A stretch of DNA of 64,000 nt from an uncultured Flavobacteriaceae bacterium (GCA_947503005.1 CANNCA010000005.1:1-64000), one strand, 5' to 3'; positions 44,135-54,857 are shown, counted from the stretch's first letter. Numbers and translations: made by a program. The notes: generated by a model not told the origin, from the sequence alone.

Positions 44135-46584
44135 TCCTTATTCAAAGGTTCTTTTTTCAAATCAACGGGTAACCCTTTCTGCTTTACATATTTATTGAGC
44201 CACTCGTCTTGTTCCCATAAAAGATGTAGAATACTTTCTTTGGCACGGTAACCGTGACTTTCTTTTGGTAACATGACCAAACGTACCGTCGCACCCAAAC
44301 CTTTCAATGCATTGAAATAGCGTTCGCTCTGCATGGGGTAGGTACCAGAATTATTATCCGCCTCACCATGAACCAATAATAAAGGGGTTTTCATTTTATC
44401 GGCATGCATGAAAGGAGACATGGTATAATACACTTCGGGTGCTTCCCAATAATTTCGTTCTTCACTTTGAAAACCAAAAGGAGTCAACGTTCTGTTGTAA
44501 GCTCCGCTTCTGGCAATTCCCGCTGCAAAAAGATTGGAATGTGAAAGTAGGTTCGCTACCATAAAAGCACCATAGCTATGACCTCCAACGGCGACTTTTT
44601 TTCTATCGATATAACCTAGATCGTCTACCGCATCGATGGCTGCTTTAGCATTCGAAACTAATTGTGTACGAAAAGTGTCATTGGGCTGCTCGTCTTTTTC
44701 GCCGATTATCGGAAACGATGCGTCATCTAAAACTACATAACCTTGCGTTACCCAATAGATCGGCGAACCCCAATAGGGGTATGTGAATTCATTAGGATTT
44801 TGGGTGTTTTGCGATGCACTGTTCTTGTCTTTGTATTCTCGTGGGTAGGCCCATAAAATCATTGGCTTTTTTTCTTTGCTCGCTTTGTCATAACCAACTG
44901 GTAGATACAGGGTTCCGGTAAGTTCAAGACCATCTTCACGCTTATACGTAATCACCTCTTTTTGCACATTTTGTATACTTTTATACGGATTCTCAAAATC
45001 AGTTAATTGTTGTTTGCCTTTGCGCTTAATGAGACTTTTGTAGTAATAATTAGGGTACTCGCTCGGTGATTCAATGCGCACCAATAATTGATCTTTCTCA
45101 GGTTTATACTTGATCAAATCTTCTTTCTTTCCTGCTAGTTTGGAGGTATACAGACGCGTTTTTTTCAAAGTTTTCAAATCAAATTTGTCCACAAACGGAA
45201 ATTGCCCTTCTTCCGAGAAACCATCGCCCAATAAATAGACGTTCTCATTCTTGTCAAAAGCTAAAACAGATTCACCAAATTTGTTCATGGTCGTGACGAA
45301 TTCTCCTGGATCGCTGTATACGTCTTGGTAATTTCTGTCCGAAAGAATTTTAGGTTCTTGGCTGTTTTCAGAAGGATTGAATAAATAGGTTTTCGTATTT
45401 CGATTGTTCCACCAATAGTCATAGGCAATCGCCCTATTGTCATCGCCCCATTCCATTCCACTAAAGCGATTGATTGTTTTTAATATACTTTTTCCAGCCT
45501 TGTCAAAGGGAGCTTCCATTTGAAATACTTCATCTCTATAGGCTACTTCGTTTTCGGGATCACCGCCATCCAAGGCTTGCGCATAAATGAGTGATGCGGG
45601 TTTGTCTTTACGCCAGCTTAGGGATCTCATGCCCATTCGCACGGCCATAAACCCTTTAGGAAGGTCTTCGATTAGGGGTACTTCGAGTACTTCTGAAATC
45701 AGTTCACCACTTTTGTCATAAATGATGGTTTTAGATGGAAATCGGTAATACGGTACCAAATAGGAAAAAGGTCTTTTCACAGTGGTAACCATGGCATACG
45801 CTCCATTAGGCGAGAAACTTATGTTCGAATACAAATCCGCATCTTTCCACTTGGTTTTATTTCCGTCTAAATCAATCTTATACAATTCTGATCTCGCCAG
45901 CTGCTCAAAATTGAACTCGTCATTAGGATTTTTTAAAAGGTCTTGATAAGTTCTATTTTGTGCCTTTTTACCGTCGTTGGAGGATATAGTGGGGCCATCT
46001 GGTACAGTCTCGTTTGCGTTGATCAATGCCTTTCTATCCGTGGGTAACATTTTGACCAACAAACTCTCGCCGTCTTTGAACCAATTGATAACATCACGCA
46101 TGTTGGCATTAACCATAGCTTCGGTAATTTTGCTAACACTCGCTTTTTCAAGGTCAAAGATTAAAATTTCTACTCCCTCGGGTGTGGTGTTGGTAATGGC
46201 TATCTTAGTCTGGTCAGGTGACCACTTGAAATTTGACAATCTTGGGTTTTCGGGTAACCCGGAAACTTGAATGGCTTTATCATCCTTGGGGTTCTTTACC
46301 TTAATGTTTTTATAATAGTTGGTTCGACTTCCAATATTGGTCTTTGGGTTGATGCGCAATCCGGCAAGTCTCAGTTCAGTTTCTGACAATTCTGCAATGG
46401 ATTTGTAGTAATCTCGATAAAGCAACACCATGTGTTCCCCACTTTCGTTAATAAGTACAGAAGGAGCCAAAGGAGCATCAACCAAATCTAAGATGTCTTT
46501 GGGCGGTTTTTGGTAGCCGAGGTTCTCTTGAGCGAACATGCTACCCAATACAAAGATGAATGCGATTAAAAGTATTTTTTTCAT
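44131..46584 (-). CDS. S9 family prolyl oligopeptidase-like secreted peptidase
   Basis: 817 residues with a signal peptide ending MFAQE. The N-terminal half is a beta-propeller (for example FKWSPDQTKIAITN and ISFSPNGAYAMVTT). The C-terminal alpha/beta-hydrolase domain carries the catalytic Ser in GGHSYGAFMVANLLS, Asp in VHGEADNNSGTYP and His in PKESHGYRAKES. It resembles the glutamyl/prolyl oligopeptidases of Bacteroidota, acting in the periplasm or outside. The stop overlaps that of the convergent AarF gene by 2 bp. Confidence 0.93.
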   Translation of the reverse strand: MKKILLIAFIFVLGSMFAQENLGYQKPPKDILDLVDAPLAPSVLINESGEHMVLLYRDYYKSIAELSETELRLAGLRINPKTNIGSRTNYYKNIKVKNPKDDKAIQVSGLPENPRLSNFKWSPDQTKIAITNTTPEGVEILIFDLEKASVSKITEAMVNANMRDVINWFKDGESLLVKMLPTDRKALINANETVPDGPTISSNDGKKAQNRTYQDLLKNPNDEFNFEQLARSELYKIDLDGNKTKWKDADLYSNISFSPNGAYAMVTTVKRPFSYLVPYYRFPSKTIIYDKSGELISEVLEVPLIEDLPKGFMAVRMGMRSLSWRKDKPASLIYAQALDGGDPENEVAYRDEVFQMEAPFDKAGKSILKTINRFSGMEWGDDNRAIAYDYWWNNRNTKTYLFNPSENSQEPKILSDRNYQDVYSDPGEFVTTMNKFGESVLAFDKNENVYLLGDGFSEEGQFPFVDKFDLKTLKKTRLYTSKLAGKKEDLIKYKPEKDQLLVRIESPSEYPNYYYKSLIKRKGKQQLTDFENPYKSIQNVQKEVITYKREDGLELTGTLYLPVGYDKASKEKKPMILWAYPREYKDKNSASQNTQNPNEFTYPYWGSPIYWVTQGYVVLDDASFPIIGEKDEQPNDTFRTQLVSNAKAAIDAVDDLGYIDRKKVAVGGHSYGAFMVANLLSHSNLFAAGIARSGAYNRTLTPFGFQSEERNYWEAPEVYYTMSPFMHADKMKTPLLLVHGEADNNSGTYPMQSERYFNALKGLGATVRLVMLPKESHGYRAKESILHLLWEQDEWLNKYVKQKGLPVDLKKEPLNKD

Positions 46585-46801
46585 GGTAAGAAGTATGTTT
46601 TAGTATCCTATGAAGGTCGATTATGACTTTATAAATGGAAGGATTTTCATGAAAAGTACTAAATTTTAGAGATAAAACTGCTAGCTTGCTAGTTAAAACC
46701 AAATTCGCCTTTTGGGTCGTTAGAAATCCAAAGGGATTTTGCTTTTGACGAAAGTTTCAATCGTTAGCTAAGAACAAAACAAGAACTCAAATTTACAGCG
46801 C

Positions 46802-47812
46802 ATGTATAATTCTAAAATAACCGGACTAGGCTACTTTGTTCCTGAAAATGTGGTCACCAATGATGATTTGTCAAAGATTATGGATACCAATGACGATTGG
46901 ATCCAAGAACGAACAGGTATACAAGAACGCAGGCATGTCAAGCGTCAAGGAGGTGAAACTACGACTTCAATGGGTGTAAAGGCCGCTAAAATTGCAATTG
47001 AACGTTCAGGTATAGACAAAGACGACATCGATTTTATCGTTTTTGCGACTTTGAGTCCAGACTATTATTTTCCTGGTCCTGGGGTCTTGGTGCAACGCGA
47101 TTTAGGAATTAAGACCGTAGGTGCATTGGATGTTCGAAATCAGTGTTCGGGTTTTGTATATGGGGTTTCAGTAGCAGATCAGTACATTAAAAGTGGTATG
47201 TATAAGAACGTATTAGTTATTGGATCTGAAGTACATTCAAAAGGAATGGATTTTACAACTCGGGGGCGAAGCGTATCGGTGATTTTTGGCGATGGTGCAG
47301 GTGCTGCGGTTTTAAGTCGAGAGGAAAATAAAAACAAAGGCATTCTTTCAACCCATTTACACTCCGAAGGGCAACACGCAGAAGAATTGGCATTATTGGC
47401 ACCAGGTATGGGTGGCAGATGGGTAAACGATATTGTTTCCGATAACGATCCCAATGACGAATCATACTTACCGGTTATGAACGGCCAATTTGTTTTCAAA
47501 AATGCCGTGGTTCGTTTTAGTGAGGTTATTATGGAAGGTTTGGCAAAAAATAGCTTGAAGCCTACCGATATTGACCTATTGGTTCCGCATCAGGCAAATC
47601 TTAGAATCTCGCAATTCATTCAAAAGAAATTTGGACTGAGTGATGATCAAGTTTTCAATAATATTATGAAGTATGGTAATACCACAGCCGCTTCAATTCC
47701 GATAGCGCTTACCGAGGCCTGGGAAAGTGGAAAGGTGAAAGAAGGTGATTTAGTCGTACTCGCAGCTTTCGGCAGCGGATTTACTTGGGGCAGTGTTATT
47801 ATTCGTTGGTAA
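46802..47812 (+). CDS. 3-oxoacyl-ACP synthase III family (KAS III/FabH-like)
   Basis: 336 residues, thiolase fold. Catalytic triad Cys in VRNQCSGFVYG, His in VPHQANLRI and Asn in KYGNTTAASIP. The N-terminus has TNDDWIQERTGIQERR typical of KAS III. It condenses acyl-CoA with malonyl-ACP in the cytosol. Because the gene is away from plsX and fabD, and many flavobacteria carry several FabH paralogues, it may serve specialised lipid synthesis rather than bulk initiation. Confidence 0.88.
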   Translation: MYNSKITGLGYFVPENVVTNDDLSKIMDTNDDWIQERTGIQERRHVKRQGGETTTSMGVKAAKIAIERSGIDKDDIDFIVFATLSPDYYFPGPGVLVQRDLGIKTVGALDVRNQCSGFVYGVSVADQYIKSGMYKNVLVIGSEVHSKGMDFTTRGRSVSVIFGDGAGAAVLSREENKNKGILSTHLHSEGQHAEELALLAPGMGGRWVNDIVSDNDPNDESYLPVMNGQFVFKNAVVRFSEVIMEGLAKNSLKPTDIDLLVPHQANLRISQFIQKKFGLSDDQVFNNIMKYGNTTAASIPIALTEAWESGKVKEGDLVVLAAFGSGFTWGSVIIRW

Positions 47813-47829
47813 TTGGTATGAAACACAAA

Positions 47830-47853
47830 ACCCCGACCAAAAGGCCGGGGTGT
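47830..47853 (+). terminator. Possible terminator after KAS III gene
   Basis: ACCCCGACC and GGCCGGGGT form a GC-rich hairpin with an AAAA loop and one mismatch. There is little T tract downstream, so termination strength is uncertain. Confidence 0.5.
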
Positions 47854-48014
47854 CGTCGATTCCGCTATACTAAACACTAACCATTAACTATAAACATATA
47901 GCTTTCTCAACGACTTAATCGTGATTATACGTTGAATTACTTTGTTTCATTATAGACGGTCGTGTGTATCATTAGTTACACCATTCCGTAAAATTTAACA
48001 TCCCCTGCGTACAA

Positions 48015-48374
48015 ATGAAAAAAACACTTGTTTTTGGAACATCCCTTAAAATACATCGTTATAGTAATCTTGCCGTGAACCGACTATTGGACCATAACAT
48101 AGAAACTGAAGCTTTTGGTTTAAAAGCAGGTAAAATCAAGGGGACTAAAATCGAGACCAATTTAGACAATTTTCGGAATATAGATACGATTACGCTATAC
48201 ATTGGTGCGGCACGTCAGCCTGATTATTACGGGGATATTCTAAAAATTAATCCCAGAAGAGTCATATTTAATCCGGGAACCGAAAACCCTGAATTTTATA
48301 AAATACTCAAAGACAACGGTATAGAAGTGGAGGTGGCCTGTACCCTTGTTTTGTTGGCCACTAATCAATATTGA
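48015..48374 (+). CDS. CoA-binding (YccU-like) domain protein
   Basis: 119 residues. A Rossmann-like CoA-binding_2 domain starting TLVFGTSLKIHRYSNLAVN, with IDTITLYIGAARQPDYYG and RVIFNPGTENPEFY. YccU-type proteins are small cytosolic CoA-binding proteins of unclear role. The usual C-terminal His/Cys pattern (VEVACTLVLL) is present. Single gene between non-coding gaps. Confidence 0.86.
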   Translation: MKKTLVFGTSLKIHRYSNLAVNRLLDHNIETEAFGLKAGKIKGTKIETNLDNFRNIDTITLYIGAARQPDYYGDILKINPRRVIFNPGTENPEFYKILKDNGIEVEVACTLVLLATNQY

Positions 48375-48577
48375 GTTAAGCCTACCTAATTATCTCATTT
48401 TACCTACGAAACTTTAACATATAGGCCTTTCGGTAATCGGTGTTTTTTGACCTTTTATCGACTTATATTATGGTGTTGCCTCTTCAGCATTTTGCATTAA
48501 TATTCCATATACCTGCAAAAAATGACAAAAGGAGCGGGCAAATTTTTCCAAAAAAAATGAGGTGTTAACAACAATTG

Positions 48578-50059
48578 TTAATGACCTGTTTCACGATTTT
48601 TAGGCTTATCTCGAATCAACCAAAGGCCTATGAAGGTAAGTAATCCGTTTAGTGGTAAAAGTTCATAACCCACTGCGTAACCTCCCAGATTTTCGGCGGG
48701 TATTTTTGCCAAGAACAATACGAATAATACGGATGCCAAAGCAACAATCCAAACGTATCTGTCTTTTACCATATATTTTGTAAATATGCCAAAGGAAAAT
48801 AGCCCAAGTAAGGGTCCGTAGGTATAACCGGCAACTTGCAGTAGCCCGTCGATTACGTTGGTATCCAAAACATGTTTGAAGGTTATGACAACTAAAATCA
48901 GCACAAGACTCATCCCCACGTGCGTCCGTTTTCTGATACTTTTTCTGTTCGCTTCAGGCTTCTTTTCAATACCTAGAAAGTCAACGCAGAATGAGGTGGT
49001 CAAAGAGGTGAGCGCACTATCCGCGCTACTGTAGGCGGCGGCGATTAAACCGAGCATAAAAGTAATCGCAACGGTTATTCCCAAGCCACTATTCAAAGCA
49101 ATTTCTGGGAAAAGTAAATCCGATTTCGGTTTGCCGTCCATCAGTGGCATTGCAATTTGGTATTTTTCCGCATATATGAAAAGTAAGGCTCCCAATAGCA
49201 TAAAAACGAAGGTTACAGCCACTAGAACCACACTAAAACTGACCATATTCTTTTGGGCATCTTTTAGGTTGCGGCAGGTGAGGTTTTTTTGCATCATGTC
49301 TTGATCTAGACCGGTCATACATATGGTCACGAACATACCCCCTAAAAACGATTTGATAAAATGCTGTTTCTCAAAAAAATCATCGGCGAATATCACCCGA
49401 CTATATTGCTTGAATTCGTTAGAGGCCAAGAACTCGGAAAAACTCCAATCTAGTTTCCCTAAGATAAAATAGATAGACAATCCTACGGAAACCAACATGA
49501 AAAGTGTCTGCAACGTATCTGTCCAAACAATGGTTTTGATTCCACCTTTAAATGTATAGATCCAAATCAATAGAATGGATAAGGTAACCGTTACCTCAAA
49601 AGGCACATTCCACGCATCAAAAACAAACTGTTGTAGCACAATAGCGACTAAGAACAAACGGAAAGCTGCACCAAGTACCCTAGAAATGAAAAATGAAACA
49701 GCTCCTAGTTTGTAACTATGCCAACCGAAACGCTGTTCGAGATATTCATAGATAGAGGTAACATTGAGTCGATAATAAATAGGTAGTAGTACAAAAGCGG
49801 TGATAAGATAGCCTACAAAATAACCGAATACCACCTGCATATAGCTAAACTCAGAAGCTTGTACCCAACCCGGAACAGAAATAAATGTAACGCCCGATAG
49901 TGATGCTCCCACCATACCGAAGGCTACCAAGTACCAAGGAGAGGATTTTCCCGCCTTAAAAAAATCGACATTCGAGTCGTTTTTCCCTGTGAAATAAGAT
50001 ATCAGTAGTAGCAATAAAAAGTAACCGCCGATAAGCAGTAGAATGTGGGTTGGTGTCAT
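48578..50059 (-). CDS. Sodium:solute symporter (SSS family)
   Basis: 493 residues, about 13 transmembrane helices. Start [18 protein letters not shown], then [20 protein letters not shown] with the helix 1 Na-site region and [20 protein letters not shown] typical of [23 protein letters not shown] is the helix 8 Na-binding region. Substrate not predictable; sugar, sialic acid or carboxylate transporters are all in this family. It is oriented opposite to recR and shares a 100-bp gap with it. Confidence 0.9.
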   Translation of the reverse strand: MTPTHILLLIGGYFLLLLLISYFTGKNDSNVDFFKAGKSSPWYLVAFGMVGASLSGVTFISVPGWVQASEFSYMQVVFGYFVGYLITAFVLLPIYYRLNVTSIYEYLEQRFGWHSYKLGAVSFFISRVLGAAFRLFLVAIVLQQFVFDAWNVPFEVTVTLSILLIWIYTFKGGIKTIVWTDTLQTLFMLVSVGLSIYFILGKLDWSFSEFLASNEFKQYSRVIFADDFFEKQHFIKSFLGGMFVTICMTGLDQDMMQKNLTCRNLKDAQKNMVSFSVVLVAVTFVFMLLGALLFIYAEKYQIAMPLMDGKPKSDLLFPEIALNSGLGITVAITFMLGLIAAAYSSADSALTSLTTSFCVDFLGIEKKPEANRKSIRKRTHVGMSLVLILVVITFKHVLDTNVIDGLLQVAGYTYGPLLGLFSFGIFTKYMVKDRYVWIVALASVLFVLFLAKIPAENLGGYAVGYELLPLNGLLTFIGLWLIRDKPKNRETGH

Positions 50060-50134
50060 AAAGGTGTTTTACAAAGGCAAATTACGAAAAGATAAAAACA
50101 TCTGAATCTTGAGGAGTTCATTCAGCTAAAATCG

Positions 50135-50142
50135 TAATTTTG
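50135..50142 (+). promoter_or_regulatory. -7 box of recR
   Basis: TAATTTTG matches TAnnTTTG. A GTG at 50142 that would give a longer protein begins at the last base of the box, so the ATG at 50160 is preferred. Confidence 0.55.
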
Positions 50143-50159
50143 TGAGTATAAGATATCGT

Positions 50160-50780
50160 ATGGATTTTTCTTCAAAACTGCTTGAAAATGCTGTGTATGA
50201 AATGTCACAATTACCAGGAATAGGTAAGCGTACTGCACTCCGGTTGGTATTGCATTTGCTGAAACAGCCGGAAGAACAAACAAGACATTTGGCCAACTCC
50301 TTAAATACGTTAAGGGATAATGTGAAGTTCTGCACGAGTTGTCATAACATTTCAGACGTTGAACTTTGTGAAATTTGCGCTAGTCCCAAACGTGACGAAA
50401 GTCTGGTATGTGTTGTGGAAGATATAAGGGATGTGATGGCCATTGAAAATACTGGACAATTCAAGGGGTTGTATCATGTTTTAGGAGGAAAAATATCTCC
50501 CATGGAAGGGGTAGGCCCCCAAGATCTTAAGATTGCATCGCTGGTGAACAAAGCGAAGCAGGGAAAAATAAAGGAACTTATTTTTGCGTTAAGTTCAACG
50601 ATGGAGGGTGACACCACCAATTTCTATATTTATAAACAATTGGAGGGGCTTGAAATCAGTACCTCCACTATTGCAAGGGGAATTGCCGTGGGTGATGAAT
50701 TAGAATATGCCGATGAGATCACTTTGGGAAGGAGTATTTTAAACCGAATCCCTTTTGAGGGTTCGCTTAAGGCGAATTAG
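50160..50780 (+). CDS. recR: Recombination mediator protein RecR
   Basis: 206 residues from the ATG at 50160. Helix-hairpin-helix [13 protein letters not shown]4-type zinc finger in [17 protein letters not shown], Toprim core [14 protein letters not shown] and the [18 protein letters not shown] signature. Loads RecA with RecO during gap repair in the cytosol. Length is standard. Followed by an E2 gene with its own -7 box. Confidence 0.96.
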   Translation: MDFSSKLLENAVYEMSQLPGIGKRTALRLVLHLLKQPEEQTRHLANSLNTLRDNVKFCTSCHNISDVELCEICASPKRDESLVCVVEDIRDVMAIENTGQFKGLYHVLGGKISPMEGVGPQDLKIASLVNKAKQGKIKELIFALSSTMEGDTTNFYIYKQLEGLEISTSTIARGIAVGDELEYADEITLGRSILNRIPFEGSLKAN

Positions 50781-50828
50781 GAATAATTCTATTATACATT
50801 AAGTTTAAGGAAAAGCTGATTTTCTTCG

Positions 50829-50836
50829 TATTTTTG
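50829..50836 (+). promoter_or_regulatory. -7 box before E2 gene
   Basis: TATTTTTG matches TAnnTTTG and lies 37 bp before the ATG at 50874. Confidence 0.5.
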
Positions 50837-50873
50837 CAAAATATATGGACGGAACAGCATCCAAAATAAGAAT

Positions 50874-52232
50874 ATGTCAAAATTTGAATTGAAATTACCT
50901 CGAATGGGAGAAAGTGTCGCCGAAGCGACGCTGACCGCATGGTTGAAAGAAGTTGGTGATACCATCGATATGGATGACCCAGTTTTCGAAATTGCAACGG
51001 ACAAGGTAGATTCTGAAGTACCAAGTGAGGTGGAGGGTGTATTGGTCGAAAAGCTTTTCAATATTGATGATGTCATAAAGGTAGGTGATACCGTTGCGAT
51101 TATAGAGGTCGAAGGTGATTCGGATGGTACAGAAACCGTAGAAAAGGGGTCAGATGTTCCAGAGGAAGCGGTCACCGCGGTAACTGAAACTGTTTCGGTA
51201 GCTAAAGAAACAGTAGCTGCTCCCGTTCAAGATTACAGTACCTCCACTAGGTTTTATTCCCCTTTGGTTAAAAACATTGCAAAACAAGAAGGTATTTCAA
51301 TAACTACTTTAGATACGATTAAGGGTACAGGTAAAGAAGGCAGAGTTACAAAGAATGATATTTTAGCCTTTGTAGCCAACGGAAATAAAACCCAGGCAAC
51401 TACTCCCGAACCACAAGTAAAGGAACCAGTTTTGGAAACTCAGGCAAAGGTAAGCCAGCCGAGTGTTTCTAAAACGGAACCAGCACAAGATACCACTCAG
51501 GTTTCTCGCGTACAGTATTCCGGTGCCGACGAGGTCATTGAAATGACCCGTATGGGGAAGTTGATTGCAAAACACATGGTCGATAGCGTTTCTACCTCTG
51601 CCCATGTTCAGAGTTTTATCGAAGTAGACGTCACCAATGTAGTCAACTGGCGTACTAAGATGAAAGATACTTTTGAAAAGACAGAAGGTGAAAAATTGAC
51701 ATTCACGCCCATTTTTATGGAAGCTGTTGCCAAAGCGCTGAAGAAATATCCGATGATGAATATTTCTGTTGTCGGTGATACCGTAATAAAGAAAAAGAAT
51801 ATCAATATAGGAATGGCCGCTGCTCTGCCTGATGGAAATCTAATAGTTCCTGTTATAAAAAATGCCGATCAGCTTAATCTGGTAGGTATGGCGAAGGTGG
51901 TAAATGATTTGGCAAATCGCTCAAGAGAGAATAAATTGAAACCTGATGAAGTGCAAGATGGCACTTATACGGTAACCAATGTAGGTACCTTCGGAAGTGT
52001 TTTCGGTACCCCTATCATCAATCAGCCTCAAGTAGGTATTTTAGCCTTGGGAGCAATTCGTAAAATACCTGCGGTAATTGAAACTAGTGAGGGTGATTTT
52101 ATAGGCATTCGAAGTAAGATGTATATTTCCCACAGTTATGATCATCGTGTGGTGAACGGAGCCTTAGGTAGTATGTTTGCCAAGGCGGTTGCCGATTACC
52201 TAGAAGCGTGGGACATCAATCGAGAGCCATAG
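50874..52232 (+). CDS. 2-oxoacid dehydrogenase E2 (dihydrolipoamide acyltransferase)
   Basis: 452 residues. A single lipoyl domain (1-77) with lipoyl Lys44 in EIATDKVDSEV, a Thr/Glu/Ala-rich linker, a peripheral-subunit-binding domain (about 126-166, with FYSPLVKNIAK and GTGKEGRVTKNDIL), and the catalytic acyltransferase domain ending in SYDHRVVNGALG (catalytic His near 424). The protein fits branched-chain or pyruvate-type E2; no E1 or E3 gene is adjacent, so the substrate cannot be fixed. Confidence 0.92.
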   Translation: MSKFELKLPRMGESVAEATLTAWLKEVGDTIDMDDPVFEIATDKVDSEVPSEVEGVLVEKLFNIDDVIKVGDTVAIIEVEGDSDGTETVEKGSDVPEEAVTAVTETVSVAKETVAAPVQDYSTSTRFYSPLVKNIAKQEGISITTLDTIKGTGKEGRVTKNDILAFVANGNKTQATTPEPQVKEPVLETQAKVSQPSVSKTEPAQDTTQVSRVQYSGADEVIEMTRMGKLIAKHMVDSVSTSAHVQSFIEVDVTNVVNWRTKMKDTFEKTEGEKLTFTPIFMEAVAKALKKYPMMNISVVGDTVIKKKNINIGMAAALPDGNLIVPVIKNADQLNLVGMAKVVNDLANRSRENKLKPDEVQDGTYTVTNVGTFGSVFGTPIINQPQVGILALGAIRKIPAVIETSEGDFIGIRSKMYISHSYDHRVVNGALGSMFAKAVADYLEAWDINREP

Positions 52233-52235
52233 GCA

Positions 52236-53084
52236 CTATTTGTCCGTAGATGGGGCTGCAGCCTGTTGCTTAGCGATAAGTACATCGATCCGCTCTTTCA
52301 ATCTGCTCGCATCCAAATTCAAAGGATCTAGTTCGTTAGCTTTATCCGCATTTGTTTTTGCAAGTAGCAAATCTCCTTTTTGTAAATAGATATACGCATA
52401 AACCGCATAAGGTTTGGGTTGTGTGGAATCATTAACTATTTTTTCAAGTTCCCCGGCCTGTTTCAGGGCAGTATCGAATTCGTCTAATTCTGCATGCATA
52501 CTGGCGGAAACCCCCAATAAAAACGGATTCTTTTTCTGTTCTGGCAGTAACAAAGAAGTAAGCGAGTCCAAAGTTTGTTTTGCACCGTAACGTGAATGTA
52601 AAAATTCGATATATTCGGCTTTTAAATAGGTTTCTTTAGGATATTTATGCACCACCTGTCTCAAGTTTTTTTCGGCAACTTCTATCGTCTCCTTAAGTAC
52701 TTTATTTGCTTGTGGGGCCCTTTGATCCCTTAAATTGGTATAACGCACCAATGCATTGTAAACATCGAACACCAAGCGCTCGTCCCCTTGAATTTCATCC
52801 TTTTTTTCGAACAGTTCTTTTTCGAGCTCCAAACGTTCTTTAAGATCTAAGGTCAACCGGGCCAAAACACTTTTTCCCACCAAAAAATCGGGATCGAACG
52901 CCAAAGCATTACGGTATGATTCCTCGGCCGCCCCATAGCGACCTTCATCCATAATTTGAACCCATCCTTTTCGAAATTCTTCCAGTGCTTTTTCCGATGA
53001 TGTAGAATATTTAAGTTGCGAATCTCTTGAAGAACCACACGACAATAGGATAACTAAGAAAAAATATATGGGTAATGATTTCAT
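52236..53084 (-). CDS. TPR-repeat lipoprotein
   Basis: 282 residues. Lipoprotein signal MKSLPIYFFLVILLSCGSS with lipidation Cys at about 16. Tetratricopeptide-like helical repeats include GRYGAAEESYRNALAFDPDF and KGDLLLAKTNADKANELDPL. Likely a periplasmic scaffold, partner unknown. It ends 4 bp from the convergent E2 gene. Confidence 0.83.
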   Translation of the reverse strand: MKSLPIYFFLVILLSCGSSRDSQLKYSTSSEKALEEFRKGWVQIMDEGRYGAAEESYRNALAFDPDFLVGKSVLARLTLDLKERLELEKELFEKKDEIQGDERLVFDVYNALVRYTNLRDQRAPQANKVLKETIEVAEKNLRQVVHKYPKETYLKAEYIEFLHSRYGAKQTLDSLTSLLLPEQKKNPFLLGVSASMHAELDEFDTALKQAGELEKIVNDSTQPKPYAVYAYIYLQKGDLLLAKTNADKANELDPLNLDASRLKERIDVLIAKQQAAAPSTDK

Positions 53085-53145
53085 GATTAAAACTGAATTT
53101 CTTGAATAAAGGCAAACTTAAAAACAAATAAACAATCCTTCTAAT

Positions 53146-53153
53146 TATCTTTG
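53146..53153 (+). promoter_or_regulatory. -7 box of exonuclease gene
   Basis: TATCTTTG matches TAnnTTTG; it overlaps the TTG at 53151, so that codon cannot be the start and the ATG at 53172 is chosen. Confidence 0.6.
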
Positions 53154-53171
53154 TGCAAACAAACACATGGC

Positions 53172-53948
53172 ATGGAACTAAAGCTGACAAGACCTATTTG
53201 TTTTTTTGATCTGGAAACCACAGGTACGAACGTTGCTAAAGATAGGATTGTTGAAATCGCGATACTCAAGATTTTCCCGAACGGGAATAAAGAAAGTAAA
53301 ACGTGGTTGGTAAATCCTGAAATGCCAATTCCAGAAGATGCGATGGCCGTTCATGGTATTACAAATGAAAAGGTTGCCAATGAACCTACTTTCAAAATGC
53401 TCTCGAAGGAAATCTACGCGATGATCAAAGACTGTGATTTGGGCGGATTCAATTCAGACCGTTTTGATATTCCGCTTTTAGCAGAAGAAATGCTCAGGGC
53501 CGATATCGACTTTGATATGAAGAATACAGTAGCGGTTGATGTACAGACCATTTTTCATAAAATGGAGAAACGTACCTTGGAAGCTGCCTATAAATTTTAC
53601 TGCAATAAAGATTTGACCGATGCCCATAGTGCCGCTGCGGATACCAACGCGACCTATGAGGTATTACTTTCTCAATTAGATCGCTATCCTGAACTTGAAA
53701 ACAACATCAAAAAGCTGGCGGAATTTTCGTCACACCGTCGAACTGTTGATTTTGCAGGATTTATAGTTTTAGATGAAAATGACGATGAAACTTTTGGTTT
53801 CGGTAAGCATAAGGGAAAGAAGGTACACGACGTACTTGAAAAAGAACCAGGCTATTTCAGTTGGTTGTTGAATGCCGATTTTCCATTGTTTACCAAAAAA
53901 GTACTGACCCAAATCAAACTCAGCAAATTAAATTCTAAATTAGGTTAG
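53172..53948 (+). CDS. DnaQ-like 3'-5' exonuclease
   Basis: 258 residues from the ATG at 53172. DEDDh exonuclease motifs: CFFDLETTGTNV (Asp, Glu), GGFNSDRFDIPLL (motif II Asp) and DAHSAAADTNATYEVL (His and Asp). A C-terminal segment HKGKKVHDVLEKEPGYFSWL is a DUF3820-type extension often seen in such proteins in Bacteroidota. Probably acts in DNA repair or proofreading in the cytosol. The next gene starts immediately after. Confidence 0.9.
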   Translation: MELKLTRPICFFDLETTGTNVAKDRIVEIAILKIFPNGNKESKTWLVNPEMPIPEDAMAVHGITNEKVANEPTFKMLSKEIYAMIKDCDLGGFNSDRFDIPLLAEEMLRADIDFDMKNTVAVDVQTIFHKMEKRTLEAAYKFYCNKDLTDAHSAAADTNATYEVLLSQLDRYPELENNIKKLAEFSSHRRTVDFAGFIVLDENDDETFGFGKHKGKKVHDVLEKEPGYFSWLLNADFPLFTKKVLTQIKLSKLNSKLG

Positions 53949-54857
53949 ATGCGGTTTCTTTGGTTCCTTTTCCTTATCGCCTTTCAATTGAATGCGCAAG
54001 AAGTACTTTTTGAGGGTACAGTGTATGATCAGCGTACAAAAGAACCCATTCCCTATGTGAATTTAAGCTTTTTGAATACGTTGAAGGGGACTTCGACCGA
54101 CGAAGAAGGTCACTTTTTTATAGATTTACCCACACCCTTTCTTGAAAAGCAAGTTCATATTTCGTCGCTTGGTTATAATGATACCATTGTTCAGGCAAAA
54201 CAGATTTATATGGCAAAACGCTTTGAGTTAGTGGAAGAGTCTTTTGAGCTGGATGAGGTGGTGGTGACCGAAAATTTTGGTAATTCGGATGTGTTGAATC
54301 CGATAAGTAGTTACAGCCTTACTAGTGGCTTTTCATCATCAGCTACACCTTGGGTAGTTGCACTCTATTTTCCGAACGTAGGAGCGCAAAAAAAGTATAT
54401 CGACAAGCTGACGGTCTTTTTAAAAAAGAACGAGAACTTTAATCGAGAATCTGCGAAGTTTCGTATTCGGATTTACGATGTAGATGAAAACACCAAAAAA
54501 CCAGGTAAGGACCTTTTACGAAAAAGTATTGTTTTAGAACATCAAGTAGAACAAGATTTTGTTTCTCTGGATGTTGCCGCTTTCAATATTGAAATGCCCC
54601 GAAATGGGATCTATGTCGGACTTGAATGGCTTTTTGTTCCATACAATTGGTATAAGGAAACAAGTAGGCACCCTTTGACGAACAAACTTATAGTAGAGGA
54701 TCGGTTTGCACCTACCATTCGGGGGGTGTATTCCCCAAACCAAAATTATCGGGTAATGATTTACGGTATGGGCGAATGGACGGATTTCAATGTGAGATCC
54801 AGAAATAACAATGAGAATTTTATACCCGCAGTCAGTTTAAAACTGAAAAAGGAGTAG
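53949..54857 (+). CDS. Secreted protein with carboxypeptidase-like regulatory domain
   Basis: 302 residues, signal peptide ending LNAQE. Residues about 20-100 form a CarboxypepD_reg-like beta-sandwich (FEGTVYDQRTKEPIPYVNLS, GTSTDEEGHF) as in TonB-dependent receptors; it ends ELDEVVVTE, which resembles the receptor TonB-box region, but no plug or barrel follows. The rest is beta-rich and unrecognised. Starts directly after the exonuclease stop. Confidence 0.8.
   Translation: MRFLWFLFLIAFQLNAQEVLFEGTVYDQRTKEPIPYVNLSFLNTLKGTSTDEEGHFFIDLPTPFLEKQVHISSLGYNDTIVQAKQIYMAKRFELVEESFELDEVVVTENFGNSDVLNPISSYSLTSGFSSSATPWVVALYFPNVGAQKKYIDKLTVFLKKNENFNRESAKFRIRIYDVDENTKKPGKDLLRKSIVLEHQVEQDFVSLDVAAFNIEMPRNGIYVGLEWLFVPYNWYKETSRHPLTNKLIVEDRFAPTIRGVYSPNQNYRVMIYGMGEWTDFNVRSRNNNENFIPAVSLKLKKE

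Noticed and set aside
48565-48581. TTAACAA/TTGTTAA palindrome at the end of the symporter gene
   Set aside because: AT-only stem at the gene end with no convincing T tract on the proper side; too weak for a terminator call.
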